From Lactimicrobium massiliense (lineage in GTDB: Bacteria; Bacillota_I; Bacilli_A; Erysipelotrichales; Erysipelotrichaceae): a stretch of 64,000 nucleotides of DNA. A program made the position numbers and the translations under genes. The notes below the pieces were generated by a model. The model was not told where the DNA came from and did not search any database. It saw only the letters and a list, made by a program, of their open reading frames with translations. This document shows positions 34,083 through 42,688 of this stretch, in pieces; position 1 is the stretch's first letter; every line of letters begins with the position of its first letter. The DNA is taken from NCBI RefSeq assembly GCF_900343155.1, contig NZ_OUNG01000001.1, positions 124,001-188,000 of the forward strand. The letters run 5' to 3'.

Positions 34083-34768
34083 CTGTCGTCGCCTCCATCC
34101 TTATGATCAAACAGTCCGCGGAGTGCTTCGGCACCTTTCTGTGCAGCATCAGCACTCTTGCGGCCGAACTCCTGTACCTGCGGATTGTTCCTGAAATCTT
34201 CTACTGCTTTGGATACATGTTCTTTGGTCTCATTCAGCGCAGCTCCGACCTTGTCTCCGGCATCTTTCAGCTGTGCCTTCTGATCATCACTCAGCCTGTT
34301 ATCCAGATAGTTCTTTGTATTGCCTGCTGCCTGTTTCATTGCATCAGATGCCTTGGACAGTGCATCAGCAGCAGCTTCTTTTGCCCCCTCGACATTCTGG
34401 CGGACCTTAGGATCATTCTTCAATGCGTCCATTTTGTCCTGGGCAGCATCAACAACCTTCCGTGCATTTTCACGGATATAGGCAAGTGTCTTCTTCAGAT
34501 CTTCCTGCGAATTCTTTTCCGCAGCCGCATTCTTCGCTTCCTCAATGCTCTTATTGACCGATTTCACTGCATTATCCCGAATCTCGGCAATCTTCTTCTT
34601 TGCCTCGGCAAACTGCGGAATGCTGGCTTCAGGTTCCTCGTTTTCCTCATTTTCTTCGGAAGAAATCTCCATAATCTTCTTTTTCAGATCTTCGACGGTC
34701 TTTTCAATGTCTTCAATCGGCTCACGGCTCTCATCCCGCTTCGTGCCATTATCCTTTTCTTCACTCAT
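34079..34768 (-). CDS. Amphipathic helical (apolipoprotein/LEA-like) protein
   Basis: 229 residues, highly charged, predicted almost all helix. From about residue 55 to 215 it repeats 11-residue-like amphipathic patterns (AEAKKKIAEIRDNAVKSV, AAADALSKASDAMKQAA, DAGDKVGAALNETKEHV), like LEA or apolipoprotein-type membrane-surface proteins. There is no signal peptide or membrane segment. It lies between a small membrane-anchored protein gene and ccpA with overlaps of 8 and 4 bases. A surface-lining or stress role is plausible; the family name is not certain. Confidence 0.65.
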   Translation of the reverse strand: MSEEKDNGTKRDESREPIEDIEKTVEDLKKKIMEISSEENEENEEPEASIPQFAEAKKKIAEIRDNAVKSVNKSIEEAKNAAAEKNSQEDLKKTLAYIRENARKVVDAAQDKMDALKNDPKVRQNVEGAKEAAADALSKASDAMKQAAGNTKNYLDNRLSDDQKAQLKDAGDKVGAALNETKEHVSKAVEDFRNNPQVQEFGRKSADAAQKGAEALRGLFDHKDGGDDR

Positions 34769-35135
34769 CGCTCTTCACCTGTTCTGTGCCTTCCTGTTCA
34801 TTCTCTTCCTTTTTTCTGGCAGCAAAATCCTTTAAATTATTGAGGCTGTCAGTTGTAAAATCTGTCATTTTTCCAAAGGCCTGTTCAGCTTTATCCTGTA
34901 CTTTATCTACGGAATGAGAAAGCTTGACGGCAGTATCCAGAGGTGCCTGGATCTTTTCCATGCTGAGGTCCGCTTTATCAAGCGTAGATGAAAGCTGTTT
35001 TAACCTCTCATTTCCGGTATCCACCATCTGCCACAGTTTCTTGATGAAAATGCAGAGAAAGACAAGTGCCACCGCACCAAGGATCGGCAGCAGCTGTGTG
35101 CAGACATTCTGCAGGTCCGTTAACAATGCGTCCAT
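34761..35135 (-). CDS. Small membrane-anchored coiled-coil protein (DUF948-like)
   Basis: 124 residues: one N-terminal membrane helix (about 15-35), then a helical coiled-coil of about 80 residues and a charged tail. It resembles the DUF948 group of general stress-type membrane proteins. GAGAGG eight bases before the ATG at 35135 sets the start (a TTG at 35141 is in frame but not needed). First gene of the operon ending with ccpA. Confidence 0.68.
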   Translation of the reverse strand: MDALLTDLQNVCTQLLPILGAVALVFLCIFIKKLWQMVDTGNERLKQLSSTLDKADLSMEKIQAPLDTAVKLSHSVDKVQDKAEQAFGKMTDFTTDSLNNLKDFAARKKEENEQEGTEQVKSDE

Positions 35136-35160
35136 ATACAATTCCTCTCTTCTTCGTTTG

Positions 35161-35189
35161 ATTATAAAACATAATGAAAAGTTTTACAA
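35161..35189 (-). promoter_or_regulatory. Promoter of the ccpA operon
   Basis: Minus strand: -35 TTGTAA (35184-35189), 17-base spacer, perfect -10 TATAAT (35161-35166). The start codon of the first gene is 25 bases further on. Confidence 0.75.
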
Positions 35190-35195
35190 TGTGGA

Positions 35196-35209
35196 TGATA
35201 GCGCTTTAC
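35196..35209. promoter_or_regulatory. cre-like site upstream of the ccpA operon promoter
   Basis: TGATAGCGCTTTAC on the plus strand; its complement GTAAAGCGCTATCA matches the cre consensus at 12 of 14 positions. It lies six bases upstream of the -35 box, a position more often linked to activation than to repression. A TTGACA on the minus strand lies just upstream of it but lacks a good -10 box. Confidence 0.55.
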
Positions 35210-35257
35210 TCCTGTCAAAACAAGGGATTTTATCAAAGTCAGGACAAACAGCAGCGT

Positions 35258-35285
35258 AAAAAAACCTGCAGAAACGATCTGCAGG
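35258..35285 (-). terminator. Terminator of the disordered acidic protein gene
   Basis: A 7-bp perfect stem (CCTGCAG at 35265-35271, CTGCAGG at 35279-35285) with seven T on the minus strand, 28 bases after the stop codon at 35314. Confidence 0.85.
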
Positions 35286-35313
35286 TCAATTGACATAAAT
35301 CTTCCGGAATTGC

Positions 35314-36207
35314 TTACTTGGTCAGCGGCTTCTTCAGGATCATGGTCTGATCCGGTTCTTCTTCCGGTTTTGCAGGCTTTGCGTCCGGAACCGGATCATC
35401 CGGGAAGTTCAGATCCGGGAACAGCGGTGCTGTATCAGACAGTGAATCATCATGATCATCGTACTGTTCATCACGTACCTTGAGAATATCATCCAGTGAG
35501 AAATCAGGGATCTCCTCATCGGCTGTCGGATTGGCCGTTGCCACAGGCTCTTCTTTGCGGGCAGGTGCAGCCTTTGCATGTGTTTCAGCTTTCTTGGCAG
35601 CAAGCGGCTCTGTAGAGCCATAAATCGGTGAAATCACCGGTGTGATATTGCCATCGTCCTCATCGTTTTCAGCCATAGCCTCTGCTGCTTTCTTCGCTGT
35701 ATTTTTCAGTGCCGTCATATCCTTCTCATCCACACCAAAGATCGGCGAGATGACCGGCTGGAACTGATAGGCAGGCTTAGAAGGCTTCTTCGGCTTCTGT
35801 GTCTTGGGAACAGCCGGCTTGACCGTTCTCTGACGGACAGGCTGATGGTAATCTGTATCATCTGCCGTTATGCCAAGCCCGGAAGGCTTCTTCTCCTCGC
35901 GCGGCGGCATCTGCGGAAATACCGGCTGTGCAGGCTTGCTGTTCTGTACCGGGATATCCTGTGTCACATCAATCCGGCTGACCCGCGGTGCTGTATGAAC
36001 AGGCTGTTCCACAGCGGGCTGTACGGAGGGCGCTTCCCTTCTTTCCTGAACCGGCTTTCCAGAATCAACTCTTCTGGGCTGCGCTGCCACCGGTTTCACT
36101 GCGGAAGGTTTGACAGGCGCCGCACTGACCGTTTCTTCCTCATCCTCATCATCGAGATAATCGTCATCATCATCTTCGAATAAGAGATTCTGCAGTTTCT
36201 TAAGCAT
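35314..36207 (-). CDS. Acidic, largely disordered protein with PVISPI repeats
   Basis: 297 residues, not recognised. It opens with an amphipathic helix, MLKKLQNLLFE, then DDDDDYLDDEDEE, and is rich in Pro, Glu, Asp, Lys and Ala with no membrane segment. The motif PVISPIFG (about 150) recurs as PVISPIYG (about 187), each followed by an acidic or polar stretch. A later segment, FSLDDILKVRDEQ, looks like another short linear motif. Such a design fits a scaffold that presents short peptides to partner proteins, perhaps in cell division or envelope assembly, but no function can be named. It is monocistronic with its own terminator. Confidence 0.65.
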   Translation of the reverse strand: MLKKLQNLLFEDDDDDYLDDEDEEETVSAAPVKPSAVKPVAAQPRRVDSGKPVQERREAPSVQPAVEQPVHTAPRVSRIDVTQDIPVQNSKPAQPVFPQMPPREEKKPSGLGITADDTDYHQPVRQRTVKPAVPKTQKPKKPSKPAYQFQPVISPIFGVDEKDMTALKNTAKKAAEAMAENDEDDGNITPVISPIYGSTEPLAAKKAETHAKAAPARKEEPVATANPTADEEIPDFSLDDILKVRDEQYDDHDDSLSDTAPLFPDLNFPDDPVPDAKPAKPEEEPDQTMILKKPLTK

Positions 36208-36289
36208 AACTTCATCCTTTCTTACATACGTTACTATTCTATGCTATTTTTTGAATCTTGTTAAGATTCCTTGCATATTTACGTTGTTC

Positions 36290-36988
36290 TCACTCCGATG
36301 GAGCGACACTTGCCTGGGCATCCGCATTGGTCTGCCCGCCCTTTTTCAACAGATCGGCAACCGTGCCATTCACTGGTGCAAGGTTTTCAAACAGAGCTGT
36401 CTTTTCGGCGCGGTATACCGTATCACTGCGGTTGGCAAAGGCATCAATCACATGGCTTTCTTTGATACTGACACTGCGTCCGATCCGCAGCATGGCATTG
36501 CTCACATTGATGGCTGCAGACAGATCACTGATGGCAGTAAAGATCATATGTCCGACTGTCACCCGGGTCAGATACATGGAATCCACCTGATAAATGCGGA
36601 TGGCATACGTGTATTCTCCTGATGCAGCATTGGCACAGATACCATCATCCTTCAGCACAGGTGTCAAAGATGCCAGCGGGTCTGCATCCGTCTGGTCATC
36701 CTGCTGATAATAGAGATCCTGCAGAATGCCGGATGTGTCCAGATTCATGATGAATCTGGTTCCTTCATAGTCAAACAGCACTGACAGATCATCTGCCTGC
36801 AAGCTTCCGACACTGCGCGGCAGCTGATAGCTGTAATAGTATTTGATACAGGTATCCGTGGATGTCAGCGGCACAGCCAGAGCATCCGCAATCCGTTCAT
36901 TCAGAAGATTCTGATATGACTGCTCTTTGCTGCAGCCGCTCATAAGCACTGTGCACAGGCATAAGATACAGCCAATTTGCTTCTTCAT
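36290..36988 (-). CDS. Lipoprotein of unknown function
   Basis: 232 residues with signal peptide and lipobox VLMSGC (Cys19), then a domain of about 200 residues with alternating beta strands (YSYQLPRS, TRFIMNLD, YTYAIRIYQVD) and a helix-rich end. I do not recognise the family. GGAGG lies before the ATG at 36988. It sits downstream of trmB with a 15-base gap, so the two may share a transcript. Confidence 0.65.
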   Translation of the reverse strand: MKKQIGCILCLCTVLMSGCSKEQSYQNLLNERIADALAVPLTSTDTCIKYYYSYQLPRSVGSLQADDLSVLFDYEGTRFIMNLDTSGILQDLYYQQDDQTDADPLASLTPVLKDDGICANAASGEYTYAIRIYQVDSMYLTRVTVGHMIFTAISDLSAAINVSNAMLRIGRSVSIKESHVIDAFANRSDTVYRAEKTALFENLAPVNGTVADLLKKGGQTNADAQASVAPSE

Positions 36989-37003
36989 GAACTGCCTCCG
37001 TCA

Positions 37004-37669
37004 CTATTTTAGCATATCGCCTGCCGGCTTGCATGGCCGTGCTGTCAGTTGATAAATCGGCTGCCCGAGATCCATGAACTTCTGCTCATATTCGGTAATG
37101 GCATCCTCCGGATGAGGATTGCGGCGGAAATCCACGGAGAAATCCATGAATACATAGCCTGCATTGACAAAGCAGATCACGCTGTCTTCAAACAGATCCT
37201 TGTTATCGGTCTTCATGGCAATATATCCGTCTTTTGCAAGCAGTTTGCGATAGCTATCCAGAAAGGCAGGTGCGGACAGACGGCGCTTATGCGTGCGCTT
37301 GCGGGGCCAGGGATCCGAAAAGTTCAGATGGATGACATCGATTTCTCCGGGTGCAAACCACTTTTCAAGATCTTCGGCTTCCCCGACGATCATGCAGCGG
37401 TTGCCCGGCTGCTGCTCATCTTCCAGCTGTTTGCGCACAGCCACGGCAGCCGCATTGCGGTCCTTTTCAATGCCAACCCAGGCATCAGCCGGATTGGCAT
37501 TGCTCATAGCAAGCAGATATCCGCCTTTGCCTGAGCCGATCTCGACATGCAGTTTCTGTCCATGCAGCACTTCTCTCCATTTTCCTTTGTTTTCTTCCGG
37601 ATTGTCCAGGGCGTAGTCAGTATGGGCCTGCAGGTATGGCTCAGCCCACTTTTTCTTTCTCATTCTCAT
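37004..37669 (-). CDS. trmB: tRNA (guanine-N7)-methyltransferase
   Basis: 221 residues. TrmB makes m7G46 in the variable loop of tRNAs. The protein has the SAM motif HVEIGSGKGGYLL, the acidic loop GIEKDRNAA, and the family signature LNFSDPWPRKRTHKRRL. Length fits the family. The chosen ATG (37669) is preceded by GAGG at a rather long spacing; an ATG two codons later would also do. The gene follows pnp, separated by a terminator. Confidence 0.92.
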   Translation of the reverse strand: MRMRKKKWAEPYLQAHTDYALDNPEENKGKWREVLHGQKLHVEIGSGKGGYLLAMSNANPADAWVGIEKDRNAAAVAVRKQLEDEQQPGNRCMIVGEAEDLEKWFAPGEIDVIHLNFSDPWPRKRTHKRRLSAPAFLDSYRKLLAKDGYIAMKTDNKDLFEDSVICFVNAGYVFMDFSVDFRRNPHPEDAITEYEQKFMDLGQPIYQLTARPCKPAGDMLK

Positions 37670-37691
37670 TGTGTCTGTTTCCTCGTCTTCC

Positions 37692-37717
37692 AAAAAAGAA
37701 GGCAGGTGCCTTCTTTT
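37692..37717 (-). terminator. Terminator of pnp
   Basis: A stem AAAAGAAGGC/GCCTTCTTTT (37694-37703 with 37708-37717) around a 4-base loop, running into TT on the minus strand, six bases after the pnp stop. The A and T arms make it nearly symmetrical. Confidence 0.8.
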
Positions 37718-37722
37718 CTGGA

Positions 37723-39954
37723 TTATTCACTCTTTCTGCGGAAGACACGCTTTTCCACGTTGCCGCCTTCATGATCGCGGTCATGATGACGGTCACGGTC
37801 ACCGCGGGCACCATGCTGCGGACGCAGCGGTTTCTTCTCCACATAGCCTTCCGGCTTTTCCAGCAATTCACGGGCAGATACCTTGACCTTGCCGGCATCA
37901 TCGATCGAGATCACCTTGACCTTGATCGTATCACCGACATGCAGTGCCTGCTGAATATCATCGGTTCTTGTCCAGCTGAGCTCAGATACATGCAGCAAGG
38001 CATCTGTGCCAGGGAACAGTGTTACAAAGGCAAAGCTTGGTCTGACTTCCGCAACTGTCGCATCATAAACTTCACCAACATGTGCCTCACGGATCAGATC
38101 ACGGATCATATTCATGGCCTTGTCGATCATCTCCTGAGATGTATGATACAGCACGACATTGCCGTCATCATCGATATCAATCTTGATATCGTCACATGCG
38201 GCGATGATCTTGTCGATCTGCTCACCGCCCTTGCCAATGACAATGCGGATCTTATCGGTCGGAATCGTCATTCTGCCAAACTTCGGTGCATACTTGGAAA
38301 CATGATCACGCGGTGCAGAGATGGTCGCTTCCATGTTATCGAGGATCTGCATTCTGCCCTTGTGTGCCTGAGCCAGTGCCTCGGCAAGGATCTTTTCGGA
38401 AATGCCTGTTACCTTGATATCCATCTGCAGAGCTGTAATACCTTTGCGGGTGCCGGCAACCTTGAAGTCCATGTCACCGTAATGATCTTCCATACCCTGA
38501 ATATCTGTCAGAATGGAATAGGTATCGCCAACGGTAATCAGACCCATGGCAACACCGGCTACCATTGCCTTGATCGGTACACCAGCAGCCATCAGGGACA
38601 TCGTACCTGCACAGATGGATGCCTGGGAAGAGGAACCATTGGATTCCAGTACTTCGGCACATGTACGGATTGCATACGGGAATTCTTCTACTGACGGCAG
38701 TACCTGGCGCAGCGCTCTTTCACCAAGAGCACCATGGCCGATTTCACGTCTGCCCGGTGAACCCATGCGGCCAACCTCGCCAACAGAGAACGGCGGGAAG
38801 TTATACTGGTGCATGAATCTCTTTTCTTTGACTGGTGTCAGATCTTCAATGGTCTGGGCATCAGACAGCGGGCCAAGGGTTGTGATGGACATGACCTGCG
38901 TCTCACCACGTGTGAACATGGCAGAGCCATGGGCACGCGGCAGCAGATCCACCTGAGAATCCAGCGGCCGCAGTTCATCAAGAGCACGGCCATCCGGTCT
39001 GATCTTGTCTTCAGAAATCAGACGGCGCACTTCCTGAGCCTCTACTTCAACACCATATTCATGAGCCTGCTTGACAGCTTTGTCACAGGCTTTTTCATCC
39101 GGCCATTCCATATTGCCGATGTCATCTGCCATCTCATCGATGATTTCATCGATCGTATGATAGCGTTCCAGCTTGCTCTTGATGGAAACAGCCTCACGAA
39201 TGCGCTGGGCACCATGGGCATCAATATAATCTTTGACAACCGGATCAATCTGGTACAGAACAACTTCCATCTTTTCCTTGGCACAGGCAGCGATGACTTC
39301 TTCCTCAATCGCACACAGTTCCTTGATTGCCTCGTGTCCGACCATCAAAGCCTTGAGCATATCCTCTTCGGATACTTCTTTGGCACCGGCTTCAACCATG
39401 TTGATGGCCTGCTTTGTACCGGCAACGGTCAGGTCAATTTCAGCCTGTTCCATCTGCTCCACACTCGGGTTGATGATGTAGTCATCACCGATCTTGGCTA
39501 CCTTGACACCGGCTACCGGTCCATTGAACGGGATATCGGAAACACACAGAGCCAGGGAGGATCCAAACAGGCTGGCCATTTCATTGGAGCAGTCCGGATC
39601 ATTGGAGAGAACAGTATTGACGATCTGTACTTCATTGCGGAATCCTTCTGCAAACAGCGGACGGATCGGACGGTCAATGAGTCTTGCGGTCAGTGTGCCA
39701 TGTTCTGTCGGTCTTCCCTCACGGCGCAGGAAGCCGCCTGGGATTTCACCATTGGCATACATCTTTTCCTGATAGACAACGGTCAGCGGAAAAAAGTCCG
39801 TGTCTTTGGCCTGGGAGGAAGCAGTAGCTGTTGACAGAACAACCGTATCCCCATAGCGGATCAAGACGGAGCCGCCTGCCTGTTTGGCAATTTCTCCGTT
39901 TTCCACAGTCAGCGTATGGCCATGGAAGTCCCAACTTCTTTTGTACTTTTCCAT
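37723..39954 (-). CDS. pnp: Polyribonucleotide nucleotidyltransferase (PNPase)
   Basis: 743 residues with the standard order: RNase PH domain 1, an all-helical linker, RNase PH domain 2, a KH domain (RIVIGKGGEQIDKI near 560) and an S1 domain (VGEVYDATVAEVRPSFAFV). It degrades RNA 3' to 5' using phosphate and helps in RNA turnover. The tail is rich in His, Arg and Asp (GARGDRDRHHDRDHE), a common but variable feature. A leader of about 100 bases lies upstream; no strong SD is close to the ATG. Confidence 0.95.
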   Translation of the reverse strand: MEKYKRSWDFHGHTLTVENGEIAKQAGGSVLIRYGDTVVLSTATASSQAKDTDFFPLTVVYQEKMYANGEIPGGFLRREGRPTEHGTLTARLIDRPIRPLFAEGFRNEVQIVNTVLSNDPDCSNEMASLFGSSLALCVSDIPFNGPVAGVKVAKIGDDYIINPSVEQMEQAEIDLTVAGTKQAINMVEAGAKEVSEEDMLKALMVGHEAIKELCAIEEEVIAACAKEKMEVVLYQIDPVVKDYIDAHGAQRIREAVSIKSKLERYHTIDEIIDEMADDIGNMEWPDEKACDKAVKQAHEYGVEVEAQEVRRLISEDKIRPDGRALDELRPLDSQVDLLPRAHGSAMFTRGETQVMSITTLGPLSDAQTIEDLTPVKEKRFMHQYNFPPFSVGEVGRMGSPGRREIGHGALGERALRQVLPSVEEFPYAIRTCAEVLESNGSSSQASICAGTMSLMAAGVPIKAMVAGVAMGLITVGDTYSILTDIQGMEDHYGDMDFKVAGTRKGITALQMDIKVTGISEKILAEALAQAHKGRMQILDNMEATISAPRDHVSKYAPKFGRMTIPTDKIRIVIGKGGEQIDKIIAACDDIKIDIDDDGNVVLYHTSQEMIDKAMNMIRDLIREAHVGEVYDATVAEVRPSFAFVTLFPGTDALLHVSELSWTRTDDIQQALHVGDTIKVKVISIDDAGKVKVSARELLEKPEGYVEKKPLRPQHGARGDRDRHHDRDHEGGNVEKRVFRRKSE

Positions 39955-40065
39955 TTTGAATGCAATCTTCTCTTTCTTTTAACAATCTCTTTAATTTATC
40001 AACTGTTTTATCATAGCACATGGAAAAATGATGGGAAACTGCAAAATGGGCAGGCAGCACATACG

Positions 40066-40087
40066 AAAAAAGCCCCGCAGGGCTTTT
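40066..40087 (-). terminator. Terminator of the superoxide reductase gene
   Basis: An 8-bp perfect stem (AAAAGCCC at 40068-40075, GGGCTTTT at 40080-40087) with a CGCA loop; on the minus strand the T run totals six. It lies 21 bases after the stop. Confidence 0.85.
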
Positions 40088-40108
40088 GTTCGCATCTTTT
40101 GACTGAAA

Positions 40109-40486
40109 TCAGATTTCTGTCTTCCAAAGTCCGTGCAGATTGCAGAACTCATAGACGGCCTTGACCGGCTCATCTGCATACAGTTCTGTACGCGGCTTTT
40201 CACCCGGGTTGAGCTTGACAACACGGAAACCATTCTCACTCTGCAGAACAATGAACTCGATGTAGTGTTCCGGCAGCATCGGATGGTCAACAGAGCCGAC
40301 GTTGACAATGACCTTGCCATCTTCGCGAACAACAACCGGTACATGCTTTTCAGCAGCACCATCTGTTGTGTTGGCCTTCAGCAGCTCCATCTCTTCGCCG
40401 CAGCATACCGGCACACAGCCGGATGCATGTGTTTCAATGACAATCTTTCCGCACTTGCGGCAGCGGTAAATCTTCAGTTCTTCCAT
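40109..40486 (-). CDS. Desulfoferrodoxin / superoxide reductase (internal start)
   Basis: 125 residues, the normal family length. Superoxide reductase detoxifies superoxide without making oxygen, typical of anaerobes. The N-terminal desulforedoxin centre has Cys9, Cys12, Cys28 and Cys29. The catalytic iron site has His residues in EKHVPVV and DHPMLPEHYIE, and Cys and His in EFCNLHGLW. A strong SD, AAAGGAG, lies nine to ten bases before the ATG at 40486, arguing that this start is used although the frame continues upstream through the GIY-YIG domain. Confidence 0.9.
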   Translation of the reverse strand: MEELKIYRCRKCGKIVIETHASGCVPVCCGEEMELLKANTTDGAAEKHVPVVVREDGKVIVNVGSVDHPMLPEHYIEFIVLQSENGFRVVKLNPGEKPRTELYADEPVKAVYEFCNLHGLWKTEI

Positions 40487-40762
40487 GATCTTTTCTCCTT
40501 TGTTTTCAGCCTCATATGCAGCAATGAGATTCTTCTTCTCTGCATGGCTCAATTGTTTCAAATGCCACTCCTGACTCATTGCCTCTCTACGAGAATCATA
40601 GCATTTTGCATATGCAATTGCCAGAGGATGATGGCTGTGAGTATATTTTGCACCTTTTCCCTGGCAATGTCGCTGATAACGCCCCGTAAGATCATTGGTC
40701 CATCCTGTGTAATAGCTGCCATCTTCACAAAGCAGGATGTATACCCAGTTCTTCTCACCCAT
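40109..40762 (-). CDS. GIY-YIG domain protein reading in frame into superoxide reductase
   Basis: One open frame of 217 codons with no stop. Residues 1-92 form a UPF0213/YhbQ-like GIY-YIG nuclease domain: WVYILLCEDGSYYTG (GIY and YIG positions), the Arg in DLTGRYQRH, and Glu in MSQEWHLK. Residues 93-217 are a complete desulfoferrodoxin. The start MGEKNW lies directly behind the U tail of the rpsO terminator and has no SD, so translation of the first part may be low. Whether the cell makes a fusion, a separate reductase from the internal start, or both is unclear. Confidence 0.6.
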   Translation of the reverse strand: MGEKNWVYILLCEDGSYYTGWTNDLTGRYQRHCQGKGAKYTHSHHPLAIAYAKCYDSRREAMSQEWHLKQLSHAEKKNLIAAYEAENKGEKIMEELKIYRCRKCGKIVIETHASGCVPVCCGEEMELLKANTTDGAAEKHVPVVVREDGKVIVNVGSVDHPMLPEHYIEFIVLQSENGFRVVKLNPGEKPRTELYADEPVKAVYEFCNLHGLWKTEI

Positions 40763-40765
40763 AAA

Positions 40766-40795
40766 TGAAAAACTGACAGGATGTCCTGCCAGTTT
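40766..40795 (-). terminator. Terminator of rpsO
   Basis: An 11-bp stem with one mismatch (AAACTGACAGG at 40770-40780, CCTGCCAGTTT at 40785-40795), 4-base loop, then TTTTTC on the minus strand. It lies 14 bases after the rpsO stop and four bases before the GIY-YIG start codon. Confidence 0.85.
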
Positions 40796-40808
40796 GTATG
40801 ACTTGCAA

Positions 40809-41075
40809 TTACTTACGCAGACCCAGCTTCTTGACGAGTTCTCTGTAACGGTTGACATCCGTTCTCTTGAGATACTCAAGCATGTTTCTTCTGCGGCCAA
40901 CCATCTTCATCAGACCACGGTTGGAAGCATAGTCCTTCTTGTTGGCCTTCATGTGCTCAGTCAGACGCTTGATCTGCTCTGTCAGCAGGGCAACCTGCAC
41001 TTCAGCAGAACCTGTATCGCCTTCCTTGCGGCCATACTCTTTGACAATCTGTGCTACAACTTCTTTTTCCAGCAT
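40809..41075 (-). CDS. rpsO: 30S ribosomal protein S15
   Basis: 88 residues. S15 binds the central domain of 16S rRNA and bridges to the large subunit. Sequence landmarks are [17 protein letters not shown]-like [14 protein letters not shown], the loop [15 protein letters not shown], and [18 protein letters not shown] precedes the ATG at 41075, which gives the standard length; an in-frame ATG at 41102 has no SD and would lengthen the protein by nine residues. Order rpsO then pnp, with the reductase between them, follows the common rpsO-pnp linkage. Confidence 0.95.
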   Translation of the reverse strand: MLEKEVVAQIVKEYGRKEGDTGSAEVQVALLTEQIKRLTEHMKANKKDYASNRGLMKMVGRRRNMLEYLKRTDVNRYRELVKKLGLRK

Positions 41076-41184
41076 TTTATTCTTCCTCTTTCTTTCTGTC
41101 ATTCCAGTCCAGCTCTCCGTTGAGGATACGGTGGATCCAGCCTGAAATCTTTTTTATGTTAACACATCAAAGCCTTCCAAGCAA

Positions 41185-41586
41185 TCAGTTTGACATCGAC
41201 TTGACCATATTATAGAAGCCAACGCGGACAGTTGGCGAAAAGATCATCACGATCTGGAAAATGATCCAGGCAATATTCAGGATGATGCAGATGAGCGGAA
41301 TAATGATACCCCGCCAGCCATAGTCTTTGTTTTTCTTCAAGCCGATCCAGCACAGTATGATGGCTGGAATGGACAGAAGTCCATACATTCCCAGCAGTAA
41401 GGAGACTAAGGTCAGCAGACCGCCGATTGATGACATCATTGCCGACTTGAAAGTCTCTTTGGTTTCATTCCTTCTTGCCAGGGCTGCCTGTCTCTTCTTT
41501 TCTTCCTCAGCCTTTTCTCTCTGCTGTTCCAGAGCACGCTCACTGACCTTGTGCACCTTGTTGTTTTTCTTCATTCCATTTGCCAT
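41185..41586 (-). CDS. Small membrane protein with charged N-terminal helix
   Basis: 133 residues. Residues 1-50 are a Lys/Glu/Arg-rich helix, probably a coiled coil. Three hydrophobic segments follow (about 52-72, 76-86 and 94-118), with a DUF4190-like CWIGLKKNKDYGWRG turn between them. The function is unknown. GGAGGG lies before the ATG. It begins one base after hemW ends, so it belongs to the fmt-lepA-hemW transcript. Confidence 0.62.
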   Translation of the reverse strand: MANGMKKNNKVHKVSERALEQQREKAEEEKKRQAALARRNETKETFKSAMMSSIGGLLTLVSLLLGMYGLLSIPAIILCWIGLKKNKDYGWRGIIIPLICIILNIAWIIFQIVMIFSPTVRVGFYNMVKSMSN

Positions 41587-41587
41587 C

Positions 41588-42688
41588 TTATTCTCCCTCC
41601 GGCATCAATTCTTCCAGTACCGTATTGCATATTTCATAGCCTTGATCACTGCAGCGCACATAGCCATCACTTTCTTCCAGCCATCCCCTTTTGATCAATG
41701 CCTCTGTTTTTGAACCATAGTCTTCTTCATAGGCATGATGGAAGCGGTGCTGATAAGCAGAAAGATCCAGTCCCATTTTCAGCCGCAGCGACATCATGAT
41801 CATCTCAAACTGAGCGTCCTGCCGGTCCAGATGAATCTCATTCCTTGCCATGGGATTCTGCAGATATCGCATCAGATTCTTCTCATTGTCATAGCGCAGC
41901 AGTCCTTCTTTCCCGCTTGCCCCGCACGAGACACCATAAAAGTCATCATAGTGCCAGTAGGCAAGATTATGCCTGGATTCATAACCATCCAGACAGAAAT
42001 TGGAAATCTCATACTGCCGGTAGCCATGGCGGGGAAGCTCGCGGCATATATATTCATACATGTCTGCTTCGGTATCATCATCCAATGGCTGGATGCCCTT
42101 TCTGCCAAATACCGTATTCTTTTCAACGGTCAAAGAGTACAGGGACAGATGCGTCGGTTCCAGGGCGATTGCCCCGGCAATGGAATCCTGCAGATCCTTC
42201 ATTGTCTGGTGCGGCAGTGAATACATCAGATCCAGTGAGATGTTATGGATGCCTGCCTGTTTTAACAAAGATACAGCACGGCATGTATCCGCAAAGGTAT
42301 GATGGCGGCCGATGGATGCCAGCAGCCTGTCATCTGCACTCTGCATGCCAAGGGATACACGGTTGACGCCATGTTTTGCCAACAAGGCAGCCTTTTCCAG
42401 CGTCAGGGATTCAGGATTGCATTCTACCGTATATTCCTGCACTTCATGGCAATAGGGATCCAGCATCTGCAGCAGTGCTGCAAGCTCATCATCATGCAGG
42501 CATCCCGGTGTACCGCCGCCCACATAGATGGTTTTCAGCTGGTGGTTGATCTTCATGTGTGATAACTGCGCAGAAAGCGCATGGAGCCATTGCTGCACCA
42601 GATTTTTCTGATATACCACATGGGCAAAGTCACAATAGAAGCAGATTGAAGTACAGAATGGCACATGCACGTAAAGTGATTCAGCCAT
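41588..42688 (-). CDS. hemW: HemW-like radical SAM protein
   Basis: 366 residues. The radical SAM cluster motif is CTSICFYC near residue 12, preceded by YVHVPF, and GGGTP follows near 60. Family motifs [15 protein letters not shown] and [11 protein letters not shown] are present. HemW proteins are haem chaperones related to coproporphyrinogen dehydrogenase; the third Cys pattern CxxxCxxC without the extra HemN Cys favours HemW. The start overlaps the lepA stop by eight bases, in line with the common lepA-hemW pairing. Confidence 0.88.
   Translation of the reverse strand: MAESLYVHVPFCTSICFYCDFAHVVYQKNLVQQWLHALSAQLSHMKINHQLKTIYVGGGTPGCLHDDELAALLQMLDPYCHEVQEYTVECNPESLTLEKAALLAKHGVNRVSLGMQSADDRLLASIGRHHTFADTCRAVSLLKQAGIHNISLDLMYSLPHQTMKDLQDSIAGAIALEPTHLSLYSLTVEKNTVFGRKGIQPLDDDTEADMYEYICRELPRHGYRQYEISNFCLDGYESRHNLAYWHYDDFYGVSCGASGKEGLLRYDNEKNLMRYLQNPMARNEIHLDRQDAQFEMIMMSLRLKMGLDLSAYQHRFHHAYEEDYGSKTEALIKRGWLEESDGYVRCSDQGYEICNTVLEELMPEGE

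Noticed and set aside
40763-40900. N-terminal extension of the GIY-YIG frame to 40900
   Set aside because: It overlaps rpsO in another frame and its terminator, and has no SD or conserved sequence.
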